A DNA stretch of 64,000 nt from positions 310,001-374,000 of the forward strand of contig NZ_JAHRCU010000001.1 of assembly GCF_019083995.1 (NCBI RefSeq). Reading direction: 5' to 3'. Position 1 is the stretch's first letter. Each line of letters starts with the position of its first letter. Origin of the DNA: Roseococcus sp. SDR. GTDB lineage: Bacteria; Pseudomonadota; Alphaproteobacteria; Acetobacterales; Acetobacteraceae. Below are positions 48,473 through 57,424 of this stretch, piece after piece. The position numbers were made by a program, and so were the translations under genes. Below the pieces are notes generated by a model. The model was not told the origin of the DNA and did not search any database. It saw nothing but the letters and a program-made list of their open reading frames with translations.

Positions 48473-49447
48473 ATGCTGCATCGCCGTCCTTTCCTGCTGG
48501 CCGCGCCGGCCTTGATCCTGGCGGGGCGAGCTTCGGCCCAAGGGGCAACCCCGGCCTGGCCGCAGCGACCGGTGCGCATCATCGTGCCCTTCGGGCTAGG
48601 CGGCTCGGCCGATGTCGCGGCGCGCTTCCTGGGCGAGCCGTTGGCCGCCGCCTTCGGCCAGCCCTTCGTGATCGAGAACCGGCCGGGGGCCGGGGCCACC
48701 ATCGGCACGGACCAGGTGGTGAAGTCGCCGCCCGATGGCCAGACGCTGCTGCTGATGAGCAACACGCATACGGCCAATGAAACGCTGCTGCCCAACCGCC
48801 CCTATGTGCTGATGCGGGACCTGGCGCCGGTGGCCGCCATCAACGTGGCCTATCACGCGCTGGTGGTGCATCCCTCCATTCCCGCGACCACGGTGCCGGA
48901 GCTGATCGCGCTGCTGAAGGCCAATCCTGGCCGCTACGACTACGCGAGCAGCGGGCCGGGCACGCCCTATCACATCGCGGGCGAGGTGTTCCGCGCCATG
49001 GCGGATGTGCAGATGCAGCACATTCCCTTCCGCGGCTCGAACGAGGCGCGCACGGCGGTGATCTCCGGCCAGGTGCCCATCATGTTCGATGCCATCCCCA
49101 CCATGCGCGAGCAGATCGCGGCCGGGCGCGTGCGGGGGCTCGCCACCAGCGGCCCGCAGCGTAACCCACTGCTGCCGGAACTGCCGGCGGTGGCCGAGAC
49201 GCTGCCGGGCTATGAGGCCTCGATCTGGCTGGGCCTCATGGCGCCCGCGGGCACGCCGCGTCCGATCGTCGAGCGGCTGAATGCGGAGGTGAACCGCATC
49301 CTCGAGCGGCCCGAGACGCGGGAGCGCCAGGCGACGGCTGGCGCGCAGCCGCTGCCCATGTCGGTCGAGGAGTTCGGCACCTTCCTCACGCGCGACATCG
49401 AGCGGCAACGCGAATGGATCCGCATGGCGCGGATCACCGCCGGGTGA
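48473..49447 (+). CDS. Bug-family tripartite tricarboxylate transporter receptor
   Basis: A 324-residue periplasmic solute receptor of the TctC/Bug type. The signal peptide ends at ASAQG. Mature blocks are [40 protein letters not shown] and [19 protein letters not shown] precedes ATG 48473. No TctA/TctB membrane genes are adjacent, so it is an orphan receptor. Its stop overlaps the next hydroxylase small-subunit gene (GTGA), which ties capture of the ligand to its oxidation in one operon. Confidence 0.92.
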   Translation: MLHRRPFLLAAPALILAGRASAQGATPAWPQRPVRIIVPFGLGGSADVAARFLGEPLAAAFGQPFVIENRPGAGATIGTDQVVKSPPDGQTLLLMSNTHTANETLLPNRPYVLMRDLAPVAAINVAYHALVVHPSIPATTVPELIALLKANPGRYDYASSGPGTPYHIAGEVFRAMADVQMQHIPFRGSNEARTAVISGQVPIMFDAIPTMREQIAAGRVRGLATSGPQRNPLLPELPAVAETLPGYEASIWLGLMAPAGTPRPIVERLNAEVNRILERPETRERQATAGAQPLPMSVEEFGTFLTRDIERQREWIRMARITAG

Positions 49448-49899
49448 TCGCCTTCACGCTGAATGGCGCGGAGGTCGCGCATCCGGGCGGCGTCTCGCTC
49501 CTGCACGCGCTGCGTGGGGATTTCCTGCTGAACGGCCCGCGCTTCGGCTGCGGGGCCGAGGCCTGCGGCGCCTGCCATGTGCTGCTGGATGGCCGCTCCG
49601 TGCCCGCCTGCACGCTGCCTGTGGAGGGCGTGGCGGGGCGTGAGGTGAAGACGCTGGAGGGGCTCGGCACCCGCAGCAGCCCGCACCCGTTGCAGACCGC
49701 TTTCCTCGTCGAGCAGGCCGGGCAATGCGGCTTCTGCCTCTCGGGCATCATCGTCACGGCCGCGGCCTTCCTGCGCGACAACCCTGCGCCGGATGAGGCA
49801 GCGCTGCGCGCGGCGCTGGAGGGGCATCTCTGCCGCTGCGGCAGCCATAACCGCATCCTCCGCGCCATCCTGCGCGCGGCTGAGGAGATGCGCGCATGA
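49444..49899 (+). CDS. (2Fe-2S)-binding subunit of a second molybdenum hydroxylase
   Basis: A 151-residue protein starting at GTG 49444. Cluster motifs are CGAEACGACHVLLDG with SVPACTLP, and QCGFCLSGIIV with HLCRCGSHNRI. It is homologous to the small subunit at 48 kb but clearly different. It lies between the Bug receptor and the large subunit gene, each with a four-base overlap. It acts as electron carrier for the following molybdenum subunit. Confidence 0.92.
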   Translation: MIAFTLNGAEVAHPGGVSLLHALRGDFLLNGPRFGCGAEACGACHVLLDGRSVPACTLPVEGVAGREVKTLEGLGTRSSPHPLQTAFLVEQAGQCGFCLSGIIVTAAAFLRDNPAPDEAALRAALEGHLCRCGSHNRILRAILRAAEEMRA

Positions 49900-51986
49900 A
49901 CCTCGCCTTCGGCGGCGCTGGGCCAGATGACCGGCCGAAACTGCCCGGCAGCCTGCATGTGAACCGCCGCCTCGACACCTGGCTCACCTTCCACGCGGAT
50001 GGCCGCGTCGCCGTCCATCCGGGCAAGGTGGAGCTGGGGCAGGGAATCCTGACGGCCCTCGCGCAGATCGCCGCCGAGGAGCTGGATGTGGCCTTGGAGC
50101 GCATCCTGGTCACGCCCACCATCACGGGGCGCAGCCCGAATGAGGCGGTGACCTCCGGCAGCCTCTCCATCCAGGAAGGCGGCATGGCTCTGCGGCATGC
50201 CTGCGCGGATGCGCGGGCGCTGTGCCTCTCCGTCGTGTCGCAGGCGAGCGGCGTGCCGCTGGAGGAGTTGCGCGTCGAGAATGGCGTGTTCCTTGGCCCC
50301 GATGGCCCCGTCGGCTCCTATGCCGCGCTGGCCGAGCGGGAGCTGCTGGATGCCGAGGCCTCGCCCGAAGCGCGGCCGAAGCCCGCCGCCGCGCGGCGCG
50401 TGACGGGGATTTCCGCGCCGCGCCTGGATCTTCCGGCGAAGATCTTCGGTGAGGCGCGCTTCATCCAGGATTTGCGCTTTGCGGGGATGCGCCACGCGCG
50501 GATGATCCGCCCGCCCGCGCCCGGCGCGCGGCTGCTGGAAGCGCCGCCCGGCGCGCTGCGCGATGGCGATGTGCTGGCCGTGATCGCCGACACCGAGGCG
50601 GAGGCGGAAAAGCTCGCCGAACGCGCTGGCCGCGCCGCGCGCTGGAGCGAAGGCGCCGCGCTGCCGCAGGACTGGCCGCGCTGGCTGGAGACGGCGCCCG
50701 GCGAGGAGAGCGTGGTGGCCGAGCACGGCACGCCCGCGCCCGCCACGCGCAGCATCACGCGGCGCTTCTTCCGGCCCTTCATCGCGCATGGCTCGGTCGG
50801 CACCTGCTGTGCGATCGCGCATTTCGACGGCACCACGATGCGCGTCTGGAGCCACACGCAGGGGCCCTACAATCTCCGCACCGACCTGGCCCTCGCGCTG
50901 GGGATGCCCGCTGAGAGCATCATCGTCGAGCATGTCGAAGGCTCGGGTTGCTACGGGCACAATGGCGCGGATGACGTGGCGCTGGATGCCGCCATTTGCG
51001 CGCGGCTTTGCCCGGGCACGCCCATCCGCGTGCTCTGGTCCCGCGCGGAGGAACTGGCGCAGGCGCCGCTTTCGCCCGCGATGCTGGTGGAGATCGAGGC
51101 CGGGCTGGATGCCGGCAACACCCTCGCTTCCTGGCGGGTGCATGTGCGCTCCAACGGCCATTCCGGCCGGCCGGGGCGGGTGAAGACGCCGGTGCTGCTC
51201 TCGGCGCCGCTGATGGAAGGCGGTGCGCCCATCCCGCCCTCGATCAACCCGCCGCTGGCCGGTGGCGGCGGGGCGCAGCGCAACATGGTGCCGCTCTATC
51301 GCGTGCCCGCACTCTCCGCGACCATGACGCGGCTGACGGAGATGCCCATTCGCAGCTCCGCCCTGCGGGGCCTGGGCGCCCTCATCCATGTCTGGGCCAT
51401 CGAGAGCGTGATTGAGGAGCTGGCCGCGCTCGCCGGCGAGGACGCCATCGCCTTCCGCCTGCGGCATTGCGAGGATGACCGCGCCGCGCATGTGCTGCGC
51501 GAGGCGGCGCGCATGGCCGGCTGGGGCCGCGCCCTGCCGGAGAATGAGGGCCTGGGCATCGCGGTGGCGCGCTACAAGAACACCGGCGCCTGGTGCGCCG
51601 TCGCAGCCCATGTCCGGGCTGAGGAGCGTGTGCGCTGCGTGGCGCTGCACATCGCTGCCGACATGGGCGAGGTGATCAACCCGGATGGCGCCATCAACCA
51701 GCTCGAGGGTGGCGCGATCCATGGCGTCTCGGTGGCGCTGCATGAGGCCGCGACCACGGATGGCATGCGCATCACCTCCGACAGCTGGGAGGCCTATCCC
51801 GTGCTGCGCTTCCGTGACGTGCCGCGCGTCAGCGTCAACCTGATCGCCCGGCCCGAGGCGCCGCCGCTCGGCGCCGGTGAGGCCAGCATGGCGCCGACCA
51901 TCGCCGCCATCGCGGGCGGCATCCACCAGGCGCTGGGCGTGCGGCCCGACCGCCTGCCTTTCACCCCCGAGAACCTGACCCGATGA
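49896..51986 (+). CDS. Molybdopterin-binding hydroxylase large subunit (nicotinate-dehydrogenase-B-like)
   Basis: A 696-residue molybdenum subunit. Motifs include VELGQGILTALAQIAAEELDV, VTSGSLSIQEGG, VEGSGCYGHNGADDVALDAA, IRSSALRGLGALIHVWAIES and the catalytic Glu in PPLGAGEASMAPTIAA. No export signal is seen, unlike the paralogue at 46-48 kb, so it may act in the cytoplasm or be cytosolic-facing. It likely hydroxylates an aromatic or heteroaromatic acid captured by the upstream receptor. Its stop overlaps the next gene by four bases. Confidence 0.86.
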   Translation: MNLAFGGAGPDDRPKLPGSLHVNRRLDTWLTFHADGRVAVHPGKVELGQGILTALAQIAAEELDVALERILVTPTITGRSPNEAVTSGSLSIQEGGMALRHACADARALCLSVVSQASGVPLEELRVENGVFLGPDGPVGSYAALAERELLDAEASPEARPKPAAARRVTGISAPRLDLPAKIFGEARFIQDLRFAGMRHARMIRPPAPGARLLEAPPGALRDGDVLAVIADTEAEAEKLAERAGRAARWSEGAALPQDWPRWLETAPGEESVVAEHGTPAPATRSITRRFFRPFIAHGSVGTCCAIAHFDGTTMRVWSHTQGPYNLRTDLALALGMPAESIIVEHVEGSGCYGHNGADDVALDAAICARLCPGTPIRVLWSRAEELAQAPLSPAMLVEIEAGLDAGNTLASWRVHVRSNGHSGRPGRVKTPVLLSAPLMEGGAPIPPSINPPLAGGGGAQRNMVPLYRVPALSATMTRLTEMPIRSSALRGLGALIHVWAIESVIEELAALAGEDAIAFRLRHCEDDRAAHVLREAARMAGWGRALPENEGLGIAVARYKNTGAWCAVAAHVRAEERVRCVALHIAADMGEVINPDGAINQLEGGAIHGVSVALHEAATTDGMRITSDSWEAYPVLRFRDVPRVSVNLIARPEAPPLGAGEASMAPTIAAIAGGIHQALGVRPDRLPFTPENLTR

Positions 51987-52936
51987 CCCAGAAGCTGCGT
52001 ATCACCCTGGCCTGCACCCTCTCCGACCGCACGCGCCCCATCCTGGACGGGCGGGTGCAGATCCCGGGCGTGGAGTTCATCGCCCTTCCGGGCGAGCCGG
52101 AAGACATCTTCAAGCGGGCGCTGCGTGACAAGGCCTTCGATGTCACGGAACTCTCCATGGGCAGCCACATCACCACGACCGCGCGGGGTGACAGTGCCTA
52201 TATCGGCGTGCCGGTCTTCCTCTCCCGCGCCTTCCGCCACAGCGCGATCTACATCCGCACGGATCGCGGCATCACGAAGCCGGAGGACCTCGCCGGCCGC
52301 ACCATCGCCCTGCCGGAATACCAGCAGACCGCGGCGCTGTGGGTGCGCGGCATCCTGCGCGAGACGCATGGCGTGGACACGCGTGCCATCAAGTGGCGCA
52401 TCGGCGCCGAGCGCATCGCCATCACGCTGCCCGAGGGATTCGACGTGGCGGCGCTGGGCGAAAGCCCGGAGCAGGCGCTGCGCGAAGGCCGGGTGGATGC
52501 GATGATCGGCCCGCGCCCGCCCGCGCCGCATCCGCAGATCGCGCGCCTGTTTCCCGACTATCCGGCCGCCGAGAAGGCCTGGTTCGGAGAGACCGGCTTC
52601 TTCCCCATCATGCATTGCCTCGCCGTCCGCCGCGATGTGGCGGAGGCCAATCCGTGGCTGCCGCTGGTGCTGTTCCGCGCCTTCGCCGAAGCCCGCCGCC
52701 TTTCCCTGGAGGAGCTGCGCCTGGTGAATGTGCTGCGCGTCTCGCTGCCCTGGATCGCGGCCGCGATGGAGGAGCAGGAGCGCGCCATGGGCGGCGATGT
52801 CTGGCCCTATGGCTTCGCGAAGAACCGCGACGAAATCGCCGCCATGATCCGCTTCGCGCGGGCGGATGGGCTGGCGGCGCGGGACCTGACGCCGGAGGAG
52901 CTGTTCCATCCTTCGGTGCTGGCGGAAGTGGCGTAA
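51983..52936 (+). CDS. 4,5-dihydroxyphthalate decarboxylase-like protein (receptor fold)
   Basis: A 317-residue protein of the family annotated as 4,5-dihydroxyphthalate decarboxylase, built on a solute-binding-protein-like fold. Typical opening: LRITLACTLSDRTRPILDGRV, then FDVTELSMGSH and the lock-in region VPVFLSRAFRHSAIYI. There is no signal peptide, so it is cytoplasmic. Linkage to the molybdenum hydroxylase (ATGA overlap) and a downstream hydroxybenzoate-type monooxygenase supports a role on aromatic dicarboxylates. A ligand-binding, non-enzymatic role remains possible. Confidence 0.8.
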   Translation: MTQKLRITLACTLSDRTRPILDGRVQIPGVEFIALPGEPEDIFKRALRDKAFDVTELSMGSHITTTARGDSAYIGVPVFLSRAFRHSAIYIRTDRGITKPEDLAGRTIALPEYQQTAALWVRGILRETHGVDTRAIKWRIGAERIAITLPEGFDVAALGESPEQALREGRVDAMIGPRPPAPHPQIARLFPDYPAAEKAWFGETGFFPIMHCLAVRRDVAEANPWLPLVLFRAFAEARRLSLEELRLVNVLRVSLPWIAAAMEEQERAMGGDVWPYGFAKNRDEIAAMIRFARADGLAARDLTPEELFHPSVLAEVA

Positions 52937-52943
52937 GAGAAAA

Positions 52944-53066
52944 GGGGCCTCCGGCGGCTGGGGCCGGGGCCCCAGACCCCATTCCTTGGCGCCGTGCTTG
53001 GAAGGCTGCGCGGTATCGGGGTCTGGGGCCTCTCGGCCCCAGCCGCCGGAGGCTTTTTTCTTTTCT
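52944..53066. terminator. Long inverted-repeat terminator, dispersed repeat family 2, full copy
   Basis: Left arm GCCTCCGGCGGCTGGGGCC (52947-52965) plus GGCCCCAGACCCC (52968-52980) pairs with GGGGTCTGGGGCC (53018-53030) plus GGCCCCAGCCGCCGGAGGC (53035-53053), a 32-bp imperfect stem. TTTTTTCTTTTC follows on the plus strand, so it terminates the upstream operon. The right edge runs straight into the GGGAGG ribosome site of the next gene. Confidence 0.85.
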
Positions 53067-53079
53067 TCGGGAGGCTTTC

Positions 53080-54249
53080 ATGAAGATCCTCATCGCCGGC
53101 GGCGGCATTGGCGGCCTTGGCGCCGCGCTGGCGTTGGCCCAGCGCGGCCACAGCGTGCAGGTCTTCGAGCGCGCCTCGGAGTTCCGCGAGATCGGCGCGG
53201 GCATCCAGCTCGGGCCGAACGTCTTCAAGATGTTCGACCGGCTGGGGCTGCGCGAGGAAATCCTGAGCCGCGTCGCCATCCCGCGCGCGCTCGTCATGCG
53301 CTGCGCCGTGAAGGGCCACGAGATCACGCGCGTGCCGCTGGGCGAAGGCTTCCAGGCCCGCTTCGGCCAGCCCTATGCCGTCATCCATCGCGCCGATCTG
53401 CATGGCGTGCTGCTCGTCGCCTGCGCCGCGCATCCCGCCATCACGCTCACCACCGGGCGTTCGGCGCGCGACTACAGCCGCATCGGCGCCGAGGTCGCGC
53501 TCCATTTCGAGGATGGCGCGAGCGAGCGCGGCGATCTCGTCATCGGCGCGGATGGCCTCTGGTCGCGCATCCGCACCGCCATGCTGGGGGCGGAGAAGCC
53601 CGTCGTCTCCGGCCATATCGCCTATCGCGCGGTGCTGCCGATGGGCGAGGTGCCGGACGGCATTCCGCGCGACGAGGTGCTGCTGCATGCCGGGCCCCGG
53701 CTGCACCTGGTGCATTACCCGCTGCGGCGCGGCGAGCTCATGAACCTCGTCGCCGTCTTCCACAGCACCGAGTATTCGGAAGGCTGGGATCAGGCGGGTG
53801 ATCCGGCACTGCTGCGCAAGCACTTCGCCCGCACGCGGCCCGAGGTGCGGGCCATGCTGGAGAAGATCGACACCTGGAAATACTGGGTGCTCTGCGACCG
53901 CGAACCGAAGCGCGGCTGGCAGGATGGCGCGGCCGTGCTGCTGGGCGATGCCGCGCACCCCATGCTGCAATACCTGGCGCAGGGGGCGAACATGGCGCTG
54001 GAGGATGCGCTCTGCCTGGCCGACATGCTGGACGCGGTGCCGCTGGACCGCGCCTTGCCGGCCTATGAGGAGGCGCGCGTGCTGCGCACCGGCCGCGTGC
54101 AATCCATGGCGCGCATCTATGGCGAGATCTACCACGCCGCCGATGTCCGCGCGGAGTTGCGCGACGCCATGCTGATGGGCCGCAGCCCCGAGGCCGCCTG
54201 GGAGGGGATGGCCTGGCTTTACGATGGGCCGGATTGGCAGGCACCATAG
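53080..54249 (+). CDS. FAD-dependent aromatic monooxygenase, 3-hydroxybenzoate 6-hydroxylase-like
   Basis: A 389-residue single-component flavin hydroxylase. FAD motifs are [17 protein letters not shown] and VLLGDAAHPMLQYLAQGANMALED; the middle motif is LVIGADGLWSRIR. The GAGIQLGPNVFKMFD segment is typical of 3-hydroxybenzoate 6-hydroxylase/salicylate hydroxylase relatives. The Shine-Dalgarno GGGAGG is provided by the edge of the preceding repeat. It starts a new transcription unit with the SDR 26 bases downstream. No gentisate dioxygenase was found in the window, so the downstream route is unknown. Confidence 0.86.
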   Translation: MKILIAGGGIGGLGAALALAQRGHSVQVFERASEFREIGAGIQLGPNVFKMFDRLGLREEILSRVAIPRALVMRCAVKGHEITRVPLGEGFQARFGQPYAVIHRADLHGVLLVACAAHPAITLTTGRSARDYSRIGAEVALHFEDGASERGDLVIGADGLWSRIRTAMLGAEKPVVSGHIAYRAVLPMGEVPDGIPRDEVLLHAGPRLHLVHYPLRRGELMNLVAVFHSTEYSEGWDQAGDPALLRKHFARTRPEVRAMLEKIDTWKYWVLCDREPKRGWQDGAAVLLGDAAHPMLQYLAQGANMALEDALCLADMLDAVPLDRALPAYEEARVLRTGRVQSMARIYGEIYHAADVRAELRDAMLMGRSPEAAWEGMAWLYDGPDWQAP

Positions 54250-54275
54250 CCTTCAAACACGGAGGAATCGGCGCC

Positions 54276-55061
54276 ATGCAACTCACCCTCAATGGGCGGA
54301 AGGCCCTGATCACGGGCGGCTCCAAGGGCCTCGGCCTCGCCATGGCGAAGGCCTTTGCGCAGGCGGGGGGGCATGTGGCGCTGGTCGCGCGCGGCGCGGA
54401 GGCGCTGGAGGCGGCCAAGGCCGAGATCCAGGCCGCCGCCCCGGCCGCGAAGGTGGCCGCCATCCCCGCCGATATCCGGACCGCCGAGGGCTGCGCCGCC
54501 GCCGCTTCCGCGGCCGCCGCCGCGATCGGGCCCATCGACATCCTGGTCAACAATGCCGGCACCTCGCAGCGCGGGCCCTTCCTGGACATCAGCGACGACC
54601 TTTGGGAGGACGACCTCAACCTGAAGCTGATGGCCGCCATCCGCCTCTGCCGCGCCGTGCTGCCGGGGATGCAGCAGCGCCGCTGGGGCCGGATCATCAA
54701 TGTGCTGAACATCGGGGCGAAGGCGCCGCTCGCGACCTCGACGCCGACCAGCGTGAGCCGTGCGGCCGGCATGGCGTTGACCAAGGCGCTGGCGAATGAA
54801 TATGCGCCGCACAATGTGCTGGTGAATGCGCTGCTCGTCGGCATCATCGAGAGCGACCAATGGGTGCGCCGCCATGCGGCGGACAAGCGCAACATCACCT
54901 GGGAGGAGTGGAAGGAGGAGCAGGGCCGCTCCGTCCCGCTCGGGCGCATCGGCAAGGCCGAAGAATTCGCCGCCATGGCGCTGATGCTGGCGAGCGAGCA
55001 GGGCGGCTATGTGACCGGCACCGCGATCAATGTGGATGGCGGGCGCAGCCCCGTCGTGTGA
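54276..55061 (+). CDS. SDR-like protein with Thr/Arg in place of the catalytic Tyr/Lys
   Basis: A 261-residue Rossmann protein: G14-G-S-K-G-L-G20, VNNAG at 91-95 and RIINVLN. The Ser position is Asn145, the Tyr is Thr158 and the Lys is Arg162 (T-S-V-S-R). The whole catalytic triad is therefore changed, while cofactor-binding residues are intact. It resembles the SDR at 3.0 kb, which has SxxxR. The chosen ATG at 54276 follows GGAGG; an earlier in-frame ATG lies in the monooxygenase gene. Function unknown. Confidence 0.83.
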   Translation: MQLTLNGRKALITGGSKGLGLAMAKAFAQAGGHVALVARGAEALEAAKAEIQAAAPAAKVAAIPADIRTAEGCAAAASAAAAAIGPIDILVNNAGTSQRGPFLDISDDLWEDDLNLKLMAAIRLCRAVLPGMQQRRWGRIINVLNIGAKAPLATSTPTSVSRAAGMALTKALANEYAPHNVLVNALLVGIIESDQWVRRHAADKRNITWEEWKEEQGRSVPLGRIGKAEEFAAMALMLASEQGGYVTGTAINVDGGRSPVV

Positions 55062-55063
55062 TT

Positions 55064-55161
55064 GCCTGAATTTCAGGCAGATCATCGCGCGCTGACCGTC
55101 CGAAGGTGCAGGAAACTTGAGTTTCCTGCCGGGAGAGCGCGAGAGGGCGGTGCCCTCTCGC
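55064..55161. promoter_or_regulatory. Three successive perfect hairpins upstream of the cyanate operon
   Basis: Dyads are GCCTGAA/TTCAGGC (55064-55078), GCAGGAAACT/AGTTTCCTGC (55108-55129, two-base centre) and GCGAGAGGGC/GCCCTCTCGC (55139-55161, three-base loop). None is followed by a T-run. The first may end the upstream SDR transcript. The second is shaped like a repressor operator. The third is a strong RNA stem 48 bases before the next ATG. Confidence 0.6.
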
Positions 55162-55208
55162 ACTGGCACAGCGCATGCATGGGCGCGCCCGACTGAAGGG
55201 AGCGCCCC

Positions 55209-56564
55209 ATGGCCAAGATGTTCAACCGTCTTACCTCTGCCGATCTTTGCGCTTGCGGCGTGAGTCACGCGCAGGGCTTCGTCTGCGCCGAGGAGACGCC
55301 GGCCGATGGCACGGGCGAGCTGGGCCGTGCGGTGAACGAGGCCGCGATCCGCGCCGCCTTCCCGGATGCCGGCACCCGCCGCAACCTGCTGACGGCCTTC
55401 GGCGCCGGCACGCTGCTGGCCGCGCTCGAGGGCGTGCTGCCGCTGACCAATGCGCGCGAGGCGATGGCGCAAGCGACCGGCGCGCCCGAGAAGCGCGACC
55501 TCAAGATCGGCTTCATCCCCATCACCTGCGCCACGCCCATCATCATGGCCGATCCGATGGGCTTCTACCGTCGCCAGGGCCTGAATGTGGAAGTGATCCG
55601 CACGGCCGGCTGGGCGGTGATCCGGGATCGCTCCATCGCGCGCGAATATGACGCGGCGCATATGCTGGCGCCCATGCCGGTCGCCATGTCGCTCGGCGTG
55701 GGTGTGGCCAACCCCATTCCCTTCTCGGTCGCCGCCATCGAGAACATCAATGGCCAGGCGATCACGCTCGCCAACAAGCATCGCGACAAGCGCGACCCGA
55801 AGGATTGGCGCGGCTTCCGCTTCGCCGTGCCCTTCGATTTCTCGATCCACAACTACCTGCTGCGCGCCTATGTGGCGGAAGCGGGCCTCGACCCCGACCG
55901 CGACATCCAGATCCGCGCCGTGCCGCCGCCCGAGATGGTGGCCAATCTGCGTGCCGACAATATCGATGGCTTCCTCGGCCCCGATCCGTTCAACCAGCGC
56001 GCGGTCTTCGATGGTGTGGGCTTCATCCACATCCTGACGCGCGAGCTGTGGGACGGGCATCCGTGCTGCGCCTTCGCCGTGCCGCGCAGCATGATTACCG
56101 ACACGCCCAACACCTATGCCGCGCTGCTGCGCGCCATCGTGGAGGCGACCGCCTATTCCGACAACCAGGCGAACCGCGTCGAGGTGGCCAATGCCATCCA
56201 TGGGCCGAACTACCTGAACCAGCCGCTGACCGTGGTGCAGCAGGTGCTGACCGGCACCTTCGCGAATGGCCTGGGCCAGGTGGTGCGCCAGCCCAACCGC
56301 ATCGGCTTCGACCCCTTCCCCTATCACTCCATGGCGGTCTGGATCCTCACGCAGATGCGCCGCTGGAACCAGCTGCAGCGCGACGTGGATTGGCGCGCGG
56401 TGGCCGAGCAGACCTTCCTCGCGCTCGATGCCGGGCGCGTGATGCGCGACCTCGGCATGGCGGTGCCCGCCAATTCGATGCGCGTCGAGACCATCCTCGG
56501 CAAGCGCTTCGATCCGACGCAGCCGGAAGCCTATATGGCGAGCTTCGCGATCAAGCGGAACTGA
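55209..56564 (+). CDS. Cyanate/nitrate-type ABC transporter substrate-binding protein with Cys-rich N-terminal extension
   Basis: A 451-residue CmpA/NrtA-family receptor: DLKIGFIPITCATPIIMADPMGFYRR, FDFSIHNYLLRAYVAE and VPPPEMVANLRADNIDGFLGPDPFN. The export signal is unusual: a twin-arginine motif T-R57-R58-N-L-L and a hydrophobic stretch end at AMAQA near residue 89, preceded by about 55 residues that contain C14-A-C16-G-V-S-H20 and Cys26, a possible metal site. Linkage to permease, ATPase and cyanase shows that cyanate is the likely ligand. Confidence 0.88.
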   Translation: MAKMFNRLTSADLCACGVSHAQGFVCAEETPADGTGELGRAVNEAAIRAAFPDAGTRRNLLTAFGAGTLLAALEGVLPLTNAREAMAQATGAPEKRDLKIGFIPITCATPIIMADPMGFYRRQGLNVEVIRTAGWAVIRDRSIAREYDAAHMLAPMPVAMSLGVGVANPIPFSVAAIENINGQAITLANKHRDKRDPKDWRGFRFAVPFDFSIHNYLLRAYVAEAGLDPDRDIQIRAVPPPEMVANLRADNIDGFLGPDPFNQRAVFDGVGFIHILTRELWDGHPCCAFAVPRSMITDTPNTYAALLRAIVEATAYSDNQANRVEVANAIHGPNYLNQPLTVVQQVLTGTFANGLGQVVRQPNRIGFDPFPYHSMAVWILTQMRRWNQLQRDVDWRAVAEQTFLALDAGRVMRDLGMAVPANSMRVETILGKRFDPTQPEAYMASFAIKRN

Positions 56565-56568
56565 CCTC

Positions 56569-57420
56569 ATGAACACCACGGTTCCGGTCTGGCGGGCCGC
56601 GCTGCTTTCGGCCGCGCTGCTCTTCGCCCTTCTCTTCGCCTGGGAAATGGCCGTGAAGGGCAATGCCACCGGCGGCGCCGCCACGGTGGACCCCGAGCTC
56701 GCCGCGCTGCTGAGCCCGGAGGCCGCGCGCGGCGGCCAGACGGCCCTGCCGGCGCCGACCGATATCGGCAAGCGCCTGGTCGAGCTGCTGAGCGACCCCT
56801 TCCACCAGCGCGGCACGAATGACCAGGGCATCGGCATCCAGATCGCCTGGTCACTCTGGCGCGTCATGGCGGGCTTCCTGCTGGCGGCCGTGATCGCGAT
56901 TCCGCTGGGCTTCGTGATCGGCATGTCGCCGCTGCTGAATGCGGCGCTGAACCCCTTCATCCAGGTGCTGCGGCCGGTCTCGCCGCTCGCCTGGATGCCG
57001 TTGGCACTTTACACGATCAAGGATTCCTCGATCAGCTCGATCTTCGTGATCTTCATCTGCTCGATCTGGCCGATGCTGCTGAACACGGCCTTCGGCGTGG
57101 CCTCGGTGCGCAAGGAATGGCTGAACGTGGCGCGCACGCTGGAAGCCGGGCGCTGGAAGACGGCGATGCGCGTGATCCTGCCCGCCGCCGCCCCCACCAT
57201 CCTGACGGGGATGCGGATTTCCATCGGCATCGCCTGGCTGGTGATCGTGGCCGCCGAGATGCTCGTGGGTGGCACGGGCATCGGCTACTGGGTGTGGAAC
57301 CAGTGGAACAACCTCTCCATCGCGGACATCGTGATCGCGATCCTGATGATCGGGCTGGTGGGCCTGGCGCTCGACCGGCTGCTGGGCTTCATCGCCCAGG
57401 CCGTGGCCTGGCAGGAGTAG
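56569..57420 (+). CDS. ABC transporter permease of the cyanate system
   Basis: A 283-residue NrtB/CynB/SsuC-type permease. There is one helix at the N terminus, a periplasmic linker of about 50 residues, and a five-helix core with the EAA loop VARTLEAGRWKTAMRVILPAAAPTILTG. The gene starts four bases after the receptor stop. It forms the membrane channel with two ATPase copies. The core segment PVSPLAWMPLALYTIKDSSIS is typical of nitrate/cyanate permeases. Confidence 0.9.
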   Translation: MNTTVPVWRAALLSAALLFALLFAWEMAVKGNATGGAATVDPELAALLSPEAARGGQTALPAPTDIGKRLVELLSDPFHQRGTNDQGIGIQIAWSLWRVMAGFLLAAVIAIPLGFVIGMSPLLNAALNPFIQVLRPVSPLAWMPLALYTIKDSSISSIFVIFICSIWPMLLNTAFGVASVRKEWLNVARTLEAGRWKTAMRVILPAAAPTILTGMRISIGIAWLVIVAAEMLVGGTGIGYWVWNQWNNLSIADIVIAILMIGLVGLALDRLLGFIAQAVAWQE

Positions 57421-57424
57421 GAAC

